Shown: positions 11,087 to 25,108 of the stretch, piece after piece
How positions within the stretch are numbered: the first letter of the stretch is position 1
Layout: every line of letters starts with the position of its first letter
Origin: Saururus chinensis
Lineage: Eukaryota > Streptophyta > Magnoliopsida > Piperales > Saururaceae
Reading direction: 5' to 3'
Assembly (NCBI GenBank): GCA_035235625.1
Contig: CP141146.1
Location: 4,520,501 to 4,584,500, forward strand
Length of the DNA: 64,000 bases
Notes under the pieces: generated by a model
Told to the model about the DNA's origin: nothing
Seen by the model: the letters and a program-made list of their open reading frames with translations, nothing else
Database searches by the model: none
Translations under genes and position numbers: made by a program

Positions 11087-13652
11087 AAGGCATACATTAC
11101 ACCAGGCTGGATTGAAGGACACAGTAGGGCATGGCCATTGGACCATCGGTACCACGAGAGGAGCTAGAGCGGGCACTTCATGTCGCATGTTTACCTGCTC
11201 ACATGCGAGTTTATCTCACGTTGGTGTCCAATTCCATGTGCGCCGACTGCTTGACTTTTGTATCTTCATCTCCAATATTGACTATTTTTGGTTGTTTGCT
11301 GGATTTGTTTGTCTGTGTTTTGATAGGTTTGTTATCTTTAAAGAAAAGAAAAAGGGTTGTTCATCACACTTGTCCTCGAGCATGAGTGAGGCTCCATTAT
11401 TGAGCAGTTAATTAGACACATGCTCTAAGCTATTGAACTTTGTCGATAAACTAAATTTGATTTGCTAGAAATTACTTTTTTTTGTGGAGGGATCTATCAT
11501 GGGATGAGATGCCGGAGGACAAGCGAGCTAAAGCCAAAATGGGCGGGATGTTTCATGGATGCATGCATAAGAGTGACATCATCATGGTCCCATTAACTGA
11601 AACTTGTGAATTATCAATGTCTGGATTGCGAGGTGGCCGCATTACTTAAATGCAGTGATTAGTGTCTAAGATACTAGTCGACGAATTAATGGTCTTTTTA
11701 GAAAAAAAATGAGGAAGCAATTGGGATGAACGACCAATTGTGAAATCCATATATTGGTTAATCTTTAGAACAATTTTGACCAATAGATTACTTATGTATG
11801 CAGATCAAGAACGAAGTAAAACTGAAATCAAATAGTTATCTTGAGAACATGGTGTATTGGGTTTCGGAGTCTATTGGACAAAATCTTAGAAAATCTCAAA
11901 TTTGCATTCAATTATTGATTGAAGAACTCTTCTTTCTATATTAATAATTTTATTTGAAAAACTAGTAATGTTTATTGAATGGTGAGACCCTTAATTAAGA
12001 GAATTAAAAAATCGCTTTTGGGATATGTTTTTTAAACCCCTAACCACTTAAATTTAGCTATTAATGTGGGACACATTTTTTCTCAATGGAGCTATTAATA
12101 TGAGATGGAAATATGAGATGGAAGGAGAATGAAATTTATTTATATAATTTATCCCTAGTAAGTTTGTAAGAAAGAATTAAAAATAAGAAGACTGAATTTC
12201 ACAAATCTTGCCGACACTATTTTTTTTATTCTCGCCCGACACTATGTTATGGATGAGATACCGATATTGGACTGTAAGCTCAATGAGCTTGAGAGTTAAG
12301 TCTAGTGAGCTTAGTGTTAGCACTCTTCTCTAAAATTGTTGGAGAAAACCAGTGTCAGCTGTGTTGACCCGATTTTTTTTTACAACCACTCTTAACATAT
12401 TTTTGAAATGCCCTATGATTCCAAGAATTTTGTTCTTTTGGATAGTGTTGTTATTCTCTTCCTTACTTCTACCCTTTTTTTTCTTCCCTCCATCATCTCC
12501 ATCTCTACCATCGCTACTGTCACGGGCGCGAAGCTTTGCCTAGCGTTCGCACACGTGATGGCCTGGCTGTGCCGCGCAACCAGCAGCCACTCTCATCCAT
12601 TCCCACTCATATACGTAAGGGAAAACACAAGCAAACAACAACAACACAGCCACCAGTCATCTCTAGTGCAAGGGCTCCGCCCAACCCATATTTCAGTCCG
12701 TAGAAATACAATGGTAGGGAGAGGGCAAGGCTGATCCACCAGGCTGAAAGCTTTCTCTCGGCTCCTTGGTTTGTTGTGCATGAACATGTTTATCACCAAT
12801 CAGCTATGGCTGCCCTTTCTCCCTCCCTTAAATAGATTGCAGCCCAAAGACTGGTCCTAGTGCTAGTAGAAGTTACATAACCCACCCATACAAGGAGTCT
12901 CACCCTGACCAACTCTCTCCCCTTAAGCTAGCCGCCCTAGTCCAAATCAGGAAACCAAAGGGAGTCCTTATCCGACTAGGAGTCCAACGCCCAGTTGCTT
13001 CAAGAGTCCAATCTGCCCAGGGAACAAGCTGCCTCGACTCCTACCCGAACTAGCTAGGAGTGCGGCTGCTCTGCATAAGTGAGTCTTAGTTGCCTTAGGA
13101 GTCCGTCCCTAAGTGTGTGTGGCACCCAGCTCACCACGAGAGTCCCGCCCGCGCAAGGACTCCTCCTCAGCCTGCCCCGCAAGGCGAGTATCTGCCCGGA
13201 ACTGCTCCCAACGCTGCTCCAAACATTTGTATGTCGCCCAAGCATACTTGGTTGTCCGCTGCCAAGTTTAGGGGGTAGCCGCCCCCTTTCCCATCCACCA
13301 AGTTAAGGGGTTAATATCTACCATAGCCCAAGGCACTACCACCTTGGTCGAGGCCAGGATACAACCTGGCCAAGGCCAGCTCGCCGAAGGCTTGGTCCTA
13401 GGGTTCAAATAGTCCTATTAGGTTTAATTTATTGATTAAAAAAATACTTTTGATTTATAGATTAAAAATATATTTTTTCTCTATAGATGCCATCTCTGGA
13501 CCTGGTAGCAGTTAGGAAGCTATCTAATTACAACCAATAGTCACTGGTCGAGGGTACTGGCTACAAACATGCAACAACGAAGAAGAGGGGCAGAGAGGGA
13601 AGGAGAGTACTGAATTTTGAAAATTAAATTATGAAGAATGGGTATTTTTGTC
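11087..13652. other. Intergenic; GC-rich 12.5-13.4 kb part looks like LTR debris
   Basis: No protein is recognised. From about 12600 to 13400 the sequence is C-rich with repeated 'aggagtcc' and 'gagtccaa' motifs and a TTAAATAG near 12828, similar in texture to a plant LTR. No paired ends or TSD could be fixed. Confidence 0.35.
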
Positions 13653-14028
13653 CAATGTTTTAAAAATTGGCCCGGACACCGACCCGGATTAGTATTCGGG
13701 CCGGTTCAACCGGGGTCAACCCTGGTTGACCTAGTCACTACATAACTTCTCCTTCACTCCATTAACCCTAATCCCACTGCCGCCTCCTTCTTCCCCATTC
13801 GTCCTCCTCTCCCTCTGTCCTACTCCTGCTCCCTCTTGCTGACAGCCAGACTCTGGCGATCACCTCCACCAAAGCATCAGTTCCTTCCGTCCGCCTCATG
13901 CTATACTATATCCTTCATATTTATTTTAGTTCGTCCTTCGACAACCAAGCCCTCGTCATTCCCATCTCCCTCTTGCCCATCCTTTCTGCCTCTCTCATTA
14001 GATTCATTCAATCCGTCCTCCATCAGCC

Positions 14029-14115
14029 ATGGATGAGGAATACAACGTGATTGTGCTTGGTACGGGTCTCAAAGAGTGCATCCTCAGTGGCCTTCTCTAC
14101 GTCGATGGGCTTAAG
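14029..14115 (+). pseudogene. GDI: Rab GDP-dissociation inhibitor, exon 1 fragment (captured)
   Basis: The 29 codons from [13 protein letters not shown] through [16 protein letters not shown] are the invariant N-terminus of Rab GDI, which extracts GDP-bound Rab GTPases from membranes. [11 protein letters not shown] is the nucleotide-fold and Rab-binding signature of the GDI/REP family. The exon ends AAG|GTCTTT, a plausible donor, at the position where plant GDI genes have their first intron. The next expected segment (HMDRNDYYGG) is absent downstream. The exon sits inside a Mutator-like element with a CT-rich leader resembling the parental 5' UTR, so it is a captured fragment. The N (usual D) at residue 6 and Y (usual S) at residue 24 are substitutions. 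It cannot make a functional GDI alone. Confidence 0.85.
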
Positions 14116-14360
14116 GTCTTTCCTCTCCTATGTCTTCCTCATCTCTTATTATGCAATGGCCATCTGTTCAATTTCTTGACTTCTGGTATGCAATCGATGC
14201 TGGGATGTTAGTTCTGAACTGGGTTTCTCTTGCAATATCTGATGGGCAAGAGGGCTCCACCCCAACCGGCAGCCACGACTCCACCCCGGCGGCCGAGCTC
14301 AACCACAAATGGTGATGAGGCACAAAGGCAGAAGAGAAAGGATGGAATGGACGGCGAGGC

Positions 14361-14461
<101 letters not shown>

Positions 14462-14949
14462 GGAGAGGGTTTTCCCCAGAGAGGATTTTTGACAGAGGGA
14501 GGGATTTTTGATGGAGAGGTAGCCTCCTGCCAAAATCGCTCAAAGTTTCTCCCTTTTAGGCCATAGATGAAGACTGCATGTGGAGTCAGGAGTGAGAATC
14601 GGCTAAGGAGATCATCGTAACGTAGACGGAATCGCCAGAGATCGCCTCTAACAGTGGCATTGTCGCCCCAAATCTTTCCGCCCGCTGCCGAGCCCCTCCA
14701 GTGGCTCTAGATCTATACTCTTTGCAATGTGAACAGTAACTTGCGGCATCGCAGTCACCCGACTCGCCCTGAATTCGCATCTCACATTTTTTTTTCAAAA
14801 ATCGGATCGGAGCTCCAGGTTCACGGTTTAATCGGCCAGGTTAAACCAACCCGGAAATCCACTTGAACTGGCCTATTTTTTATAACAGGTACGGTTGAAC
14901 CCGGTCGAACCGGCTAGTTCAATCCGGTTTTTAAAATACTATTTTTGTC

Positions 14950-17900
14950 ACATCTAAATTTTTAGAGTTAGTGTCATCTAAATTTTTAGAGTTAGTGTTA
15001 GAATGTTTACTTTATTTGTAGTTAGTGACAAGATTCCCAAATTTTTAAGTAGAGTTCTTATAAAAACTAGCATGGCTTATGTGGTCGATTATGTCATTTA
15101 GATTGACATCATTATCCCAGAAGTACAACATCATTTAGAGATGGAAGTTTAGTACAACATTAATTTAGATTAGGAAGTTTAGAAGTACAATCATTTAGAT
15201 ATGGACGTTTAGAAGTACAATATCATTTAATTATGAAGTTTAGAAGTATATCATTTAGATATGGAAGTATAGGGGAATACCATTTACATGAGTGAATCCC
15301 TATATTCCCACCTCACTTAACCGTCGTTAACCTCATTGGTAAGTTACCCCAACCAAGAAAATTTATAGAAAAATATTCTTTCTCCTTCTAAATATCACTT
15401 TAGAACTCATTGTATGCACCATCACCTTGTTTTAACAAGTGGTTCTGACAAAACAATGATGGTAATGCATACACTAGATTTTACTATGAAATTTTTGAAG
15501 GAGATGTATCACTCAAATTAAGATTTATTTTTTAAGCTCAATTTCCCCTCTCCCTTTTAGCATATACGAGTTTGCAACATGCCTACCTAGTCAATTTTTG
15601 GGCATCTCCCGTTTAGCATATACCCTCACCTGATCCAACCTCCCGCGAGCTAGAATAGTCTTGCCCCTTTGGCATCTCTTGGCTGGGTAGTAGACCTAGA
15701 ATAGCCTTGCCCCTAGCCTCCCTACTACTCTATTATGTCTTGAAATAAGGGTTCGACATTGTGCCTATGGGCTCCATTAGGTGGATTAGTAGTAGGTCCA
15801 ATAGTGTTTGCTTATTAGGTTTTTTGTCTTTAGTTGCTTATGAATAATGAACTTTATTTTTATTGTTAGGAAACTTATTAGGAGGTCTATATATAGTAGG
15901 GGATAGGGCTGCCAACGGTACCCATTCTACCGTCCATACAATACCACTAAGAAGTTAAATGATATGACTAAATTTATTTGACATGTAAATAAGAGGATAA
16001 TTTTATTTGACCATTATCTAAATGGAGAGTAACGAAAAAAATTCTTCCATACTCGTTTATCCATTAATCATTTGTTATACTTAAAAATTATAAATATATT
16101 ATACCCAATAGTCTTATGTGATCGATTGAATTTCAAAAGAGATTAGGTTATGATATTTTACAATAATTTTCATGTCATGATTTACCACTGTGATTTAGTC
16201 AACAAAAGATGTTATTTAAATCTCAAAACATTTATTGAATCAATTTAGCCACTTACAATTGTTCATTATAGCTGTTACAAGCTGCTACTTAGAAGATGTT
16301 TTACTCTTTCTAGCATTTCATATCCATCTGTAAATTTTTGGATTAAAAAATATTCATCTTTAATTTACATTGTATATTCTTTTAAACTCACTTTGCTTCA
16401 ATGTTTCTTATTTGGTTGCTTTATCTAATTTCTTTGGTCTCATTAGGTTAGGTTTCATTTTTAATTATATGTGTTAGAATTTTAACTGGATACACAGATA
16501 CTTTGTGCAAAATTCTTTTGTAACTCTTAGGTTATTTTAGATTCCATTTTGATAACTCAAACCCATGAGTGTTTTTTTGTTTTTAATAATTAAACTTGTG
16601 GAGTGTTTGTTTATGCAATGAAATGATTGATTGGTTTGGAGTAGGATTGGGATTGCTAAGGCAACTCTATTATGCTCGAGGCTAGACTCAAGTAATTAGC
16701 TCAAATTAAAAATTCAAACTTAGGTTAATGGAACAAAACTCTTGTTTGCCCATCTCGAACTAGCTTGGTTTGAGTGTAATTAGTTGTCTTAACTTTGAAT
16801 GAGTGGTGTAGGTAGTTTATATTGAGATTTGATATATATTGATTAGAATTATGATTATGTTATAAATCATGTTTGTATATGTTAGATTCGAAATTTGGAA
16901 TGATCATTTACTTATTGAAATAGGTTGGAATGAACAAGTTCTAAATGGACAAAAATTGTTTAAGTGAAATTGTGACACCTATAATTTTGTGAGGAATTTT
17001 TATGCAATCATTCATAATTTTCCTCATGGTTTATTTTAGACCTTTCGTGGGAGGTTCTTGTATCTTTAGGAACAATAAATTTCTTTGGTGAATATAGAAT
17101 TCTTGAGTAATAAACTCAGGGAAGTGGTAAAGATGCTAAGTGTGAAGTTTGTCTAATCTTAGTTTAGAATAAAAAGTTTTATTGGTGAGCATCGATATGT
17201 CGATGAACCTATTGATAAAATAGTAGGTCATTGTCAACAAGGTTCGACACGTTGGTCGAATCATCAATGAAGTACTAAAGACACTGTTGACAGCCTTCGA
17301 CGTGTCAACAGTTGTGAAACAGTTTCACCAATGGGTTCAAAACTGCATGAAAGAGGGTTTCAAGCAGTTTTGGGGACGATTATACACTTAGAATTCAGTT
17401 ATTTAATTCTTATTTAAATACCTTTGACAAATCGTGAACCTAATCCTATGAATTCTCTAACTTTGAGGATAAAGAAGTGAACTACATGCATGTCAGATTT
17501 TAGTGAAAGGGAAGAAGAACAAGATTCGTGGAGACCTTGTTGTTGCAGAAAGAGGTTTGATTGCTAACCTTGTATTGTGATTTAACATCATGCATAGACT
17601 TGATGGATTTGAAATACAATATTATAGTGATTGACGTATGAAATCATGATTTTTGGAATGCTTTATTGTGGTGATAACTATGATCCTGATCCTTGTGTTT
17701 AATGAGTGTTTTATTTCATAAAATCATGTTATAGTCTTGTTTTTTGGATACTATTGTGAAATATCATGTTGCATCATGTTTAGATGAATTTGAAATAAAT
17801 ATGATATTTTTTGTTATTTCTTCCTGACCATAGGAATGTCCATAGACATGTTGATGACATTGTCCATGTCATAGAGGAGATGGCAGTGCTAATATTGAAG

Positions 17901-19402
17901 AGCATCGACACGTCGATGTGCCATCGACGTATCATCGGTAGTGAGGTCGAGGTGTCGGTGAGGCGTCAATGAGGATGATTATTCTTGTCATCCCACTATC
18001 GGCAAGAGTTTGATACGTGTATGAGCTACTGATGGTCATCGGTGACTTAGTAAACACGTCAATGAGCCACCGATAGTAAGTTAGTTTTGAGGAAATGTTA
18101 GCAATAAATGTTATAAGTATTAAGATATTTTGATAAGATATAATAACATGATATTGAATATTTGAAATGTAATTTATACGTGATATTGTGATGTATAATG
18201 ATGTTTGGGTATATATGCCTTTGTGTGTGTAAGTTGAAATCCCTGTAATGGATCACACATAATAATGTTATAAATGGCACTTAAGGAAAGAATATCCTTG
18301 TGTCTAAATAGCTTCACAAGTGAGTCTTTAGCAAGAAATAAAATGCTCTAAACTCAGCAATAGATATTGGTCGATATGGATCATCCATCGGTATTGGTGC
18401 CTCTATTACTGCATCTGTTGCTATATGTGGCTCATGATCATTAACTCGATGGTGAGATAACATCCTATGATCCACTGTAAGGTCAATTAGTGTCATACTA
18501 ATCATAGTGGGCTATTCTCTAAGGTACTCTAACATATATTGGAATAAAAATCTGGTACAAGATGTATGGTTAAGGCAACATCAATCTTACCAAAAATAAT
18601 ATAGGACATATCTAACTCTAGTTGTAGTTGTGATAGGATGTGTAGAAGTTGTGCTCTGGTGCTTATTCCCTAAATTTGTGACGTGCCAACCAGAGTTAAG
18701 CAATGTTTAAAAACTAAAGACTTGGATTCTAAACCTTTTTTAGTGGAGTTGACTTGGAGTTTTTATGGAGTCATGCATCAAAATTTTAGTAATGTGTATG
18801 AAAAAATTGGGTTAAAATAAATAGAATCAAATGTGTTACAGAAAAATAAAACCATATTTGCTAATAAATCTTAATGAGTTTGGAGTTTGACTCAGGGAGT
18901 CAATAGAGATTCATGAAATTGTGCTACTTTTGAGTCACCGTGAAGTTTTACTAGAAAGCTAGAAAATCGACTTAAACTTGGGGAATTTTTGGAATTGGCC
19001 ACTAAAATTAGTAAGCAAGAGTTCAACGCACTTGACCTTGTAGATGACGTTTCATATTGTAGGCTCTACTCTCTCATATATAAGTTCATGAAAATTTCCA
19101 TTGCACTTGTATAATTACGACTTGGTGTGTCTCTCTTATAGCTAATCACATATGCCATGACTGTTAAAGAGAACTCAAATTGCATTTTGTTTATTCGATC
19201 CCACATAGCTGAATATGTTTCCTAGAATAGAAGAGCATTGTTATTTGTTATTAATTACAGAAAATTTCAATAAACTTCAATACCCATTGTTATTCAAGGT
19301 GAGCAATGTATAAGTGTTGTGCGAAGTTTTTACTGGGCAAATGCTATCATTCATCCATCCTAGTGCTCTAGGTTGGCCTGATTTTATATTCCTACTATAG
19401 GA
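14950..19402. other. AT-rich intergenic DNA with short local repeats
   Basis: No gene is recognised. At 15110-15290 there are several degenerate units of 'agaagtacaatcatttagatatgg' (about 35 bp). At 17180-18075 there are repeated 'catcgacacgtcgatgagccatcg' motifs of unknown origin. Confidence 0.45.
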
Positions 19403-20649
19403 AACCAACAAGAGATTAAAATGGGGAGCTGAAAGACCAAACAAGGACCAGGTGGAGGAGCAATAACGTCACTCTTCCTAGAATTAAGGTTTCGTATTAG
19501 AAGAAGGCAGGGATGCAACTAAAAGAAATTTGCAATGTTCAGACCTTCCCCCTCACAAACATCTAAACCAAAGACTAGTCATCTCCTCACTTAAGATGAT
19601 CCACTGAGTTGGGGTTTAAATTGGGCCGCAAAAGCCCATCTTGGAGATTGTTGTCCGGACTTGGGCTGATTAATTAAGTCTGTTTGGCTACATGGGCCTG
19701 ACATAAACTCGGCTAGAGTTTGCCTTGAGTCATATGAGTCCCTAGTGGCGCATGTTACTCATGGGGGTAGGCAACCCTTGGATAACGTGTACAGTTGGAT
19801 CTCAATTCGACGGCCTGTATGCAATAGCTCACACATCCCACGTGAGCTCGGGATAATTACAAACTTTTTCTTGATACAAAATGTGGAAAGGATAAGATTT
19901 TAAGCACGCCATTTTTATACTTTATACAAAATGTGGAGCTATAATAGTCATATTTATAATTGTTTTAAAAGAAAATTCTAATTCTCATTTGGTTGATTAC
20001 CAACACGAAGCAATTCATCCACCCTTGGCTTGATCCCACCGTCACAATGATATATGGAAGACCTGATCAGTAAGAGAAATTAGAGATGTGAAAGGAGCTA
20101 ACATCCTGAATAGAGACATTCATGGCATGAGTCTCACACGCACAATCCCAGATTCTAGATTAAGGTTACAAGTTGAAGGTAAGTGTAAATGAGTAATGAT
20201 CAAAGACTAAGGATTGCCATGGCCACTAAACGCTAAGTTGAAGCTTGAATTATCAAATTGGCGAAACAATCTAGTAAGTTTTGATGCATAAGGGGAGTAT
20301 CATTTGTTTCCTTGTTGATGATTATTTTCTAGATTAATGTAAAGGGAAGTTTTGTTTTGCATAATTCCAATATACCCAAAGAACTGGCTCTTTCCTTCTT
20401 ATATCACTAGTGTTGTGTAGGGGTGTTCATGGTCCGGATGTCTGTCCGTGATTGTGTCTATTTTTATATATATTAGATAATTTTTTGTGTATGGGGTGGA
20501 CATATACCAAGTTTTTTGTCTACCCCCTAATAGGGGACTATGGACGCGGACATACTCTTGTCCGTGCCTACGAACATCCGTGTCTACCACCCTTACCCAA
20601 CATGCTACATAATACTAGACAACTTGAAAATGTGGATCCATAACCCTAT
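19403..20649. repeat. 1.25-kb dispersed repeat, copy 1
   Basis: From AACCAACAAGAGATTAAAA to GTGGATCCATAACCCTAT this block is nearly identical to 48635-49925 in the same orientation, with only scattered substitutions and small indels. The right part (20415-20600) contains repeated TCCGTG/CACGGA words ('gtgttcatggtccggatg'). Neither copy shows TG...CA ends or a TSD, and no coding domain is recognised, so the repeat class is unknown. Confidence 0.85.
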
Positions 20650-20954
20650 GTTCGTGTCCATTTCTATCTGTGAGAACCCTAGTGTTGTGACCTATATCTG
20701 AATGTTTTCTTGTTGAATTAGGTCTTGGAGGCAAGGTCTTGCTGTGACAATCTGAAAATTTGGATTTTATAGATGTATTTTGCATTAACTAGGTAAAAGT
20801 TAAAAAAAATAAAAAGAGAGAGAGAGAGACAAACAAACATATGGATTATATTTGTGACTATGTTTGCCATATAGTTAATCATGTCATAACCATAAATGGT
20901 CATGTTAATTGGTCATGGTTAGTGATTAATTGTGACCAAATGACTGATTACAAC

Positions 20955-22140
20955 CCCTCACGGCATATAGTACCCTCGATTTAGCAAAGTCCGCATTTTG
21001 AACGGGCTACAATGGGTTAAAAATGGCTCTAAAATGGAGGAGAAAATGGTCTAAATATAAAAAAAAAATTAGAGAAAAGAATAAATAAGGGGAAGGTGTC
21101 TAATATGGGAGAACCAACACGCCCCTTTTATAAGGGGCAAGGTGTCGTCAATTGCACTCCACATGATGTGAATATGGTAGTAAAAAAAACTGGCATGGAC
21201 AACCATTTCACTGGTCGTAACCCATGTGCTGGCCATGCTCATGCCATAGTAGCATGACTAGCATGTGGGCTAGTTGGCCATGCAAGGCGTGATATTTTTT
21301 TCGTTCTCATTTGAAATAAAAATTTTAAATTTTAAATAGGCATAACTCCCTACCCCGATCTTAGATTCAGACATTTTATTTATTGTCACCCTTATATTGA
21401 CAAGCCCTATGAAATAAGACCCCAAAAGGGTATATTATCTCAAGAAATTTAAGTAGGGCCCGTCTACAATATGTTTCTCGAGGTCGTAGCCTACAATTCT
21501 GGTGTTCAATTGAAGTGCTCTTGAGTTCAATACGTTTATGTCTTTAAGTCCCACTAAAAATCTTAAAGCTCCATACAACAGATCAAACTCAAAATAGTTT
21601 CAATTTACAAAAAACAGTTTCTAGGTCCACAACTTGTTTATAAACCCAAAAGAAAATTGCATGTGGGTTGGCCATGCTGCACATGGGCAACCCACGTGCT
21701 GGCCATGTTCATGCCACCATAGCATGGCCAGCACGTGGGCTAGTTGACCATGCAAGGCATGATATTTTATTTAGTCCTCATTTGAAATAAAAATTTTAAA
21801 TTTTAATTAGGCATAACTCCTTACCCCATACTTAAATGCGCACACTTTGTGGTATTGTCACCCTTGTATCGATAAGCCATATTAAACAAGACCCCAAAAG
21901 TGTATATTATCTCGTGAATTTAAGTAAGGCCCGCCTATGATATGTTTCTCGAGGCCATAGCTTACAATCCCGGTGTTCAATTAAAGCGATCTTAGGCTCG
22001 ATATACGTTCATCTCTTTCAACCCTACTAAAAATCTTAAAACTCCATAAAACAAATAGTTCAAATTTATAAAAGACGGTTACTAAGCCACAACTCGTTTA
22101 TGGACCCAAAAGAAAATTGTGAGTTGTAATAGTAACCACC
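20955..22140 (+). mobile_element. Degenerate LTR related to family B, with internal tandem duplication
   Basis: Landmarks follow the family-B LTR in order: 'accctcgattta', a TATA-like TTTTATAAGG near 21127, a palindromic GTGCTGGCCATG block, then 'gcataactccctaccccg', 'ataagccc', 'aagacc', 'ttctcgaggtcgtagcctacaattccggtgt' and 'gttcaattgaag'. Ends are lost. Confidence 0.5.
21219..22119 (+). repeat. About 470-bp tandem duplication within the degenerate LTR
   Basis: AACCCATGTGCTGGCCATG at 21219 and AACCCACGTGCTGGCCATG at 21689 begin two units that stay alignable through CCCAAAAGAAAATTG at 21645 and 22105. Confidence 0.75.
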
Positions 22141-24714
22141 AAGGAGAAATAGAAAGGCCCCTCAAGCTCCTTCCAAGGATACACACGTGTGCCATTAAAG
22201 CCCCAAAGTGCACCCATGCTCTCCATATGTGCATCTTCGGTGTACCTACACTTAACTAGTCGGAAGAACATTTCCTTATATATTCTTCTTTTTGGCTCAC
22301 TTATGTTACTATAAGTGAATAAAGGAATCTTCTATGTATAGATTCCAAAAAAATTTCCCTCTAGGGTATAAAGTAGTTTTAAAATTAATAATAAATGAAA
22401 AGTTTCCCAGAGTAAAAATAGCTTTAGATTGAAAAACTCTTTCAATTGTAAAATTAAATCACATAATAAAATTTAACTTACAAGCCACACATCATACGCT
22501 TCAAGTGGGCAGCCTACTTAATCCCATAGTTTCAAAACCCACTAGGAAGAAGACTGGCTAGCCTATTTATTAACTCTAACTAATTGATATATATTTGTGA
22601 AGGTCAACCCCTAACATGTAAAGGAGGTCATTATTATCTAGTGACCAGTAACTAATTTTAGTGAAGTTTTATATGTGATGAACCTAGTTCATCATCCAAA
22701 TTCTACTAATTACTAGGGCCCATTTTTTCTAACCCCACTGATCAACAGTATTTGGATGTTGAAGTAGGTCCGTGAAAGTACCAAACTTAACACTTGTGTA
22801 GCATTACTTTATCTGTATGCATCACATACAGAGCTAATTTCTATTTAGAAACTTATCAGTATCCAAGTATCTAGCCCCTACTATGTTTATTAGTGACCAA
22901 TATCTACACGCATACACACACAGTTTCTATTTAAAAACTTATCAGCATCTACGTATCTAACCCTTATTATGTTGGTCATGTCCTTCATCATACTTTGCCT
23001 AAAGTTGTAAATGTGCTGTGTAGGCATTGATCTAAGTTTCTAAAAGGCTAATTGCCCTAACCCCTTTGTAAACAAACATTTTAGAATATTGATATTCACC
23101 CACCGAATCTACTCAACACAAATTCACACTTAGGTTTAAATTGAACAAAACATATGGGCCTCACATAAAGTTCACTTGGGCTTACTTGTTTTGTCCAATT
23201 AAAACCGAGTTATTTTGGGTAAATTTAGTTTGTAAACATCATTTTCCCATTTTTAACGATTAATAAGAATGTATGTGCTCAATGCATATGATTTGAACTA
23301 TCTATTTTAGGTGGTTGTTGGATTGTTCCACTCACAATTAAACACACTATAGTGCCTTCCACATGTCTAGACATAATTAATATTATATTTTGGCACATCT
23401 TAATGTCAAAAATATGAATTGAACAATTCACCAGTCGCATGGTAAATCATTTTCACTGAATAATTTTCCTTTTCAAAAATGTAAACTTTGAATCAAGATA
23501 TAATATTTTTTAAAAACTTCAAATGTTGAATATTCATAGTAAAATAGATAGAGAAATGCAATTGAAAAATAAATCAAAGTTGAGGGTTATATTTAAGCTA
23601 AATTCCATACAAAGAGAATGAACATCAATTATAAAATTACTCATTGCATATTATAAAAATTTATATTTAGCAAATTGCTTCTTGCTAACATTTAGTCAAG
23701 AAACAAACATTCTTACCAATATTTAGTCATAAATGACCAACACAGATTTAAATCAAATAATAACTTTTTATATTTGACAAAGAGTGAACCTAAGACTTGA
23801 GTTGGAGATCAAGATGAGGAGCATTATGCCAAAATCATTTTGCCAAAACTTACTAACCAGGGTGAGACAAAATGAGCACAAAGAAGTGTCTTCACACATA
23901 CCATCCAATCAAAGTACATTGATGTATCTTGAACAACATCAATCTTCATGAAGCCTATGAATTCTCTAGCTGCAGACTACAATAACTAAATCATAACAAA
24001 TAGACAAAAAAACGAAGATACACACAAACAAAAGCCACCACTTTGTATTCCATACACAAAAACAATGAGCAGGTCATCTGAACATGAATCCGTTGGACAT
24101 CAACATCCTCCCCTCAATGTACCTTCTACCTCAAATACTATAAGGAAACAAGGCAAACATTTAATAAAGAAAAACAACAATCAAGTCAATCATAGCCAAG
24201 AAGGGACCAATTGGCAAACACAACAAGAAAAAACACTACTATAGATCTAAACTAAAGAGTCTAAAGTAAGAAGACACATAATTACACAATTAACCATATA
24301 CACCAAGGCAATTCAACTGGAATAGCAAATTTGTAAGCTCTAAGATAAGGCCATGCAAAATAAAACATCATACATAATGTAGAACTTTTGTGCGTGTAGT
24401 TTAAAAAAATACAGCCATTGTCATCATCAAGTTATTTGGCTTGCAATTAAGTCATTCAATCATATTAAATATTATGTGATACTATTAACATCTTTTTTGG
24501 TTAATATATACATTTATGAATTTTGAAAAACCAATGAGTTTGAAAAGGAATTGTAAAATAAAATTCAATATGCTTTTAAATAATAAGGCATTATAATTAA
24601 AATAGTTATAAAATGAAAATAAAGTAATGGTTTGACATTAAGAAGGTTTATCTACATTAAATATTTTTTAATTTAAAATTTTAATTCCATAAATTACTTA
24701 AATAAACATAAAAG
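22141..24714. other. AT-rich non-coding interval; no gene seen
   Basis: Short duplications such as 'tatttagaaacttatcagtatccaagtatctagcccctactatgtt' (twice, at about 22842 and 22925) are visible. No protein-like reading frame is supported. Confidence 0.4.
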
Positions 24715-24715
24715 T

Positions 24716-25108
24716 GTTTTCTACTTACCATTGAAGGCATGTAGATAATTAATGGATTTTAAATTAGGCATTTTCCACTTACCATACAAAGCATGTATAA
24801 AATTAATGGGTTTCAAATTAGACATTTTTCACTTACCATACAAAGCATGTAAAAAATTAATGGGTTCTAAATTAGGTGTTTCCCACTTACTATACAAAGC
24901 ATGTATAAAATTAATGGTTTTAAATTAGGCATTTTCCACTTACTATACAAAGATGTATACATGATTAAATATTTTCAAATATAAAATTTGAATTTCATAA
25001 GTACTTAAATAAACATAAAGGTGTTTTCCACTTACTATACAAAGAATGTACAAAATTAACGTTCACAATTTTGGTGTTTTCCACTTACCATACAAAGCAT
25101 GCACGTAA
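24716..25108. repeat. 54-bp tandem repeat array, about 7 units
   Basis: The unit is 'ttttccacttaccatacaaagcatgtataaaattaatgggtttcaaattag' with small changes. The first four or five units are contiguous; a longer AT-rich spacer (about 24963-25020) that also precedes the array at 24658 then separates further units, giving a higher-order pattern. Confidence 0.85.

Noticed and set aside
24716-25108. CRISPR-like regular repeats
   Set aside because: Units are contiguous or separated by repeated, not unique, spacers, in a plant nuclear sequence; this is an ordinary tandem repeat.
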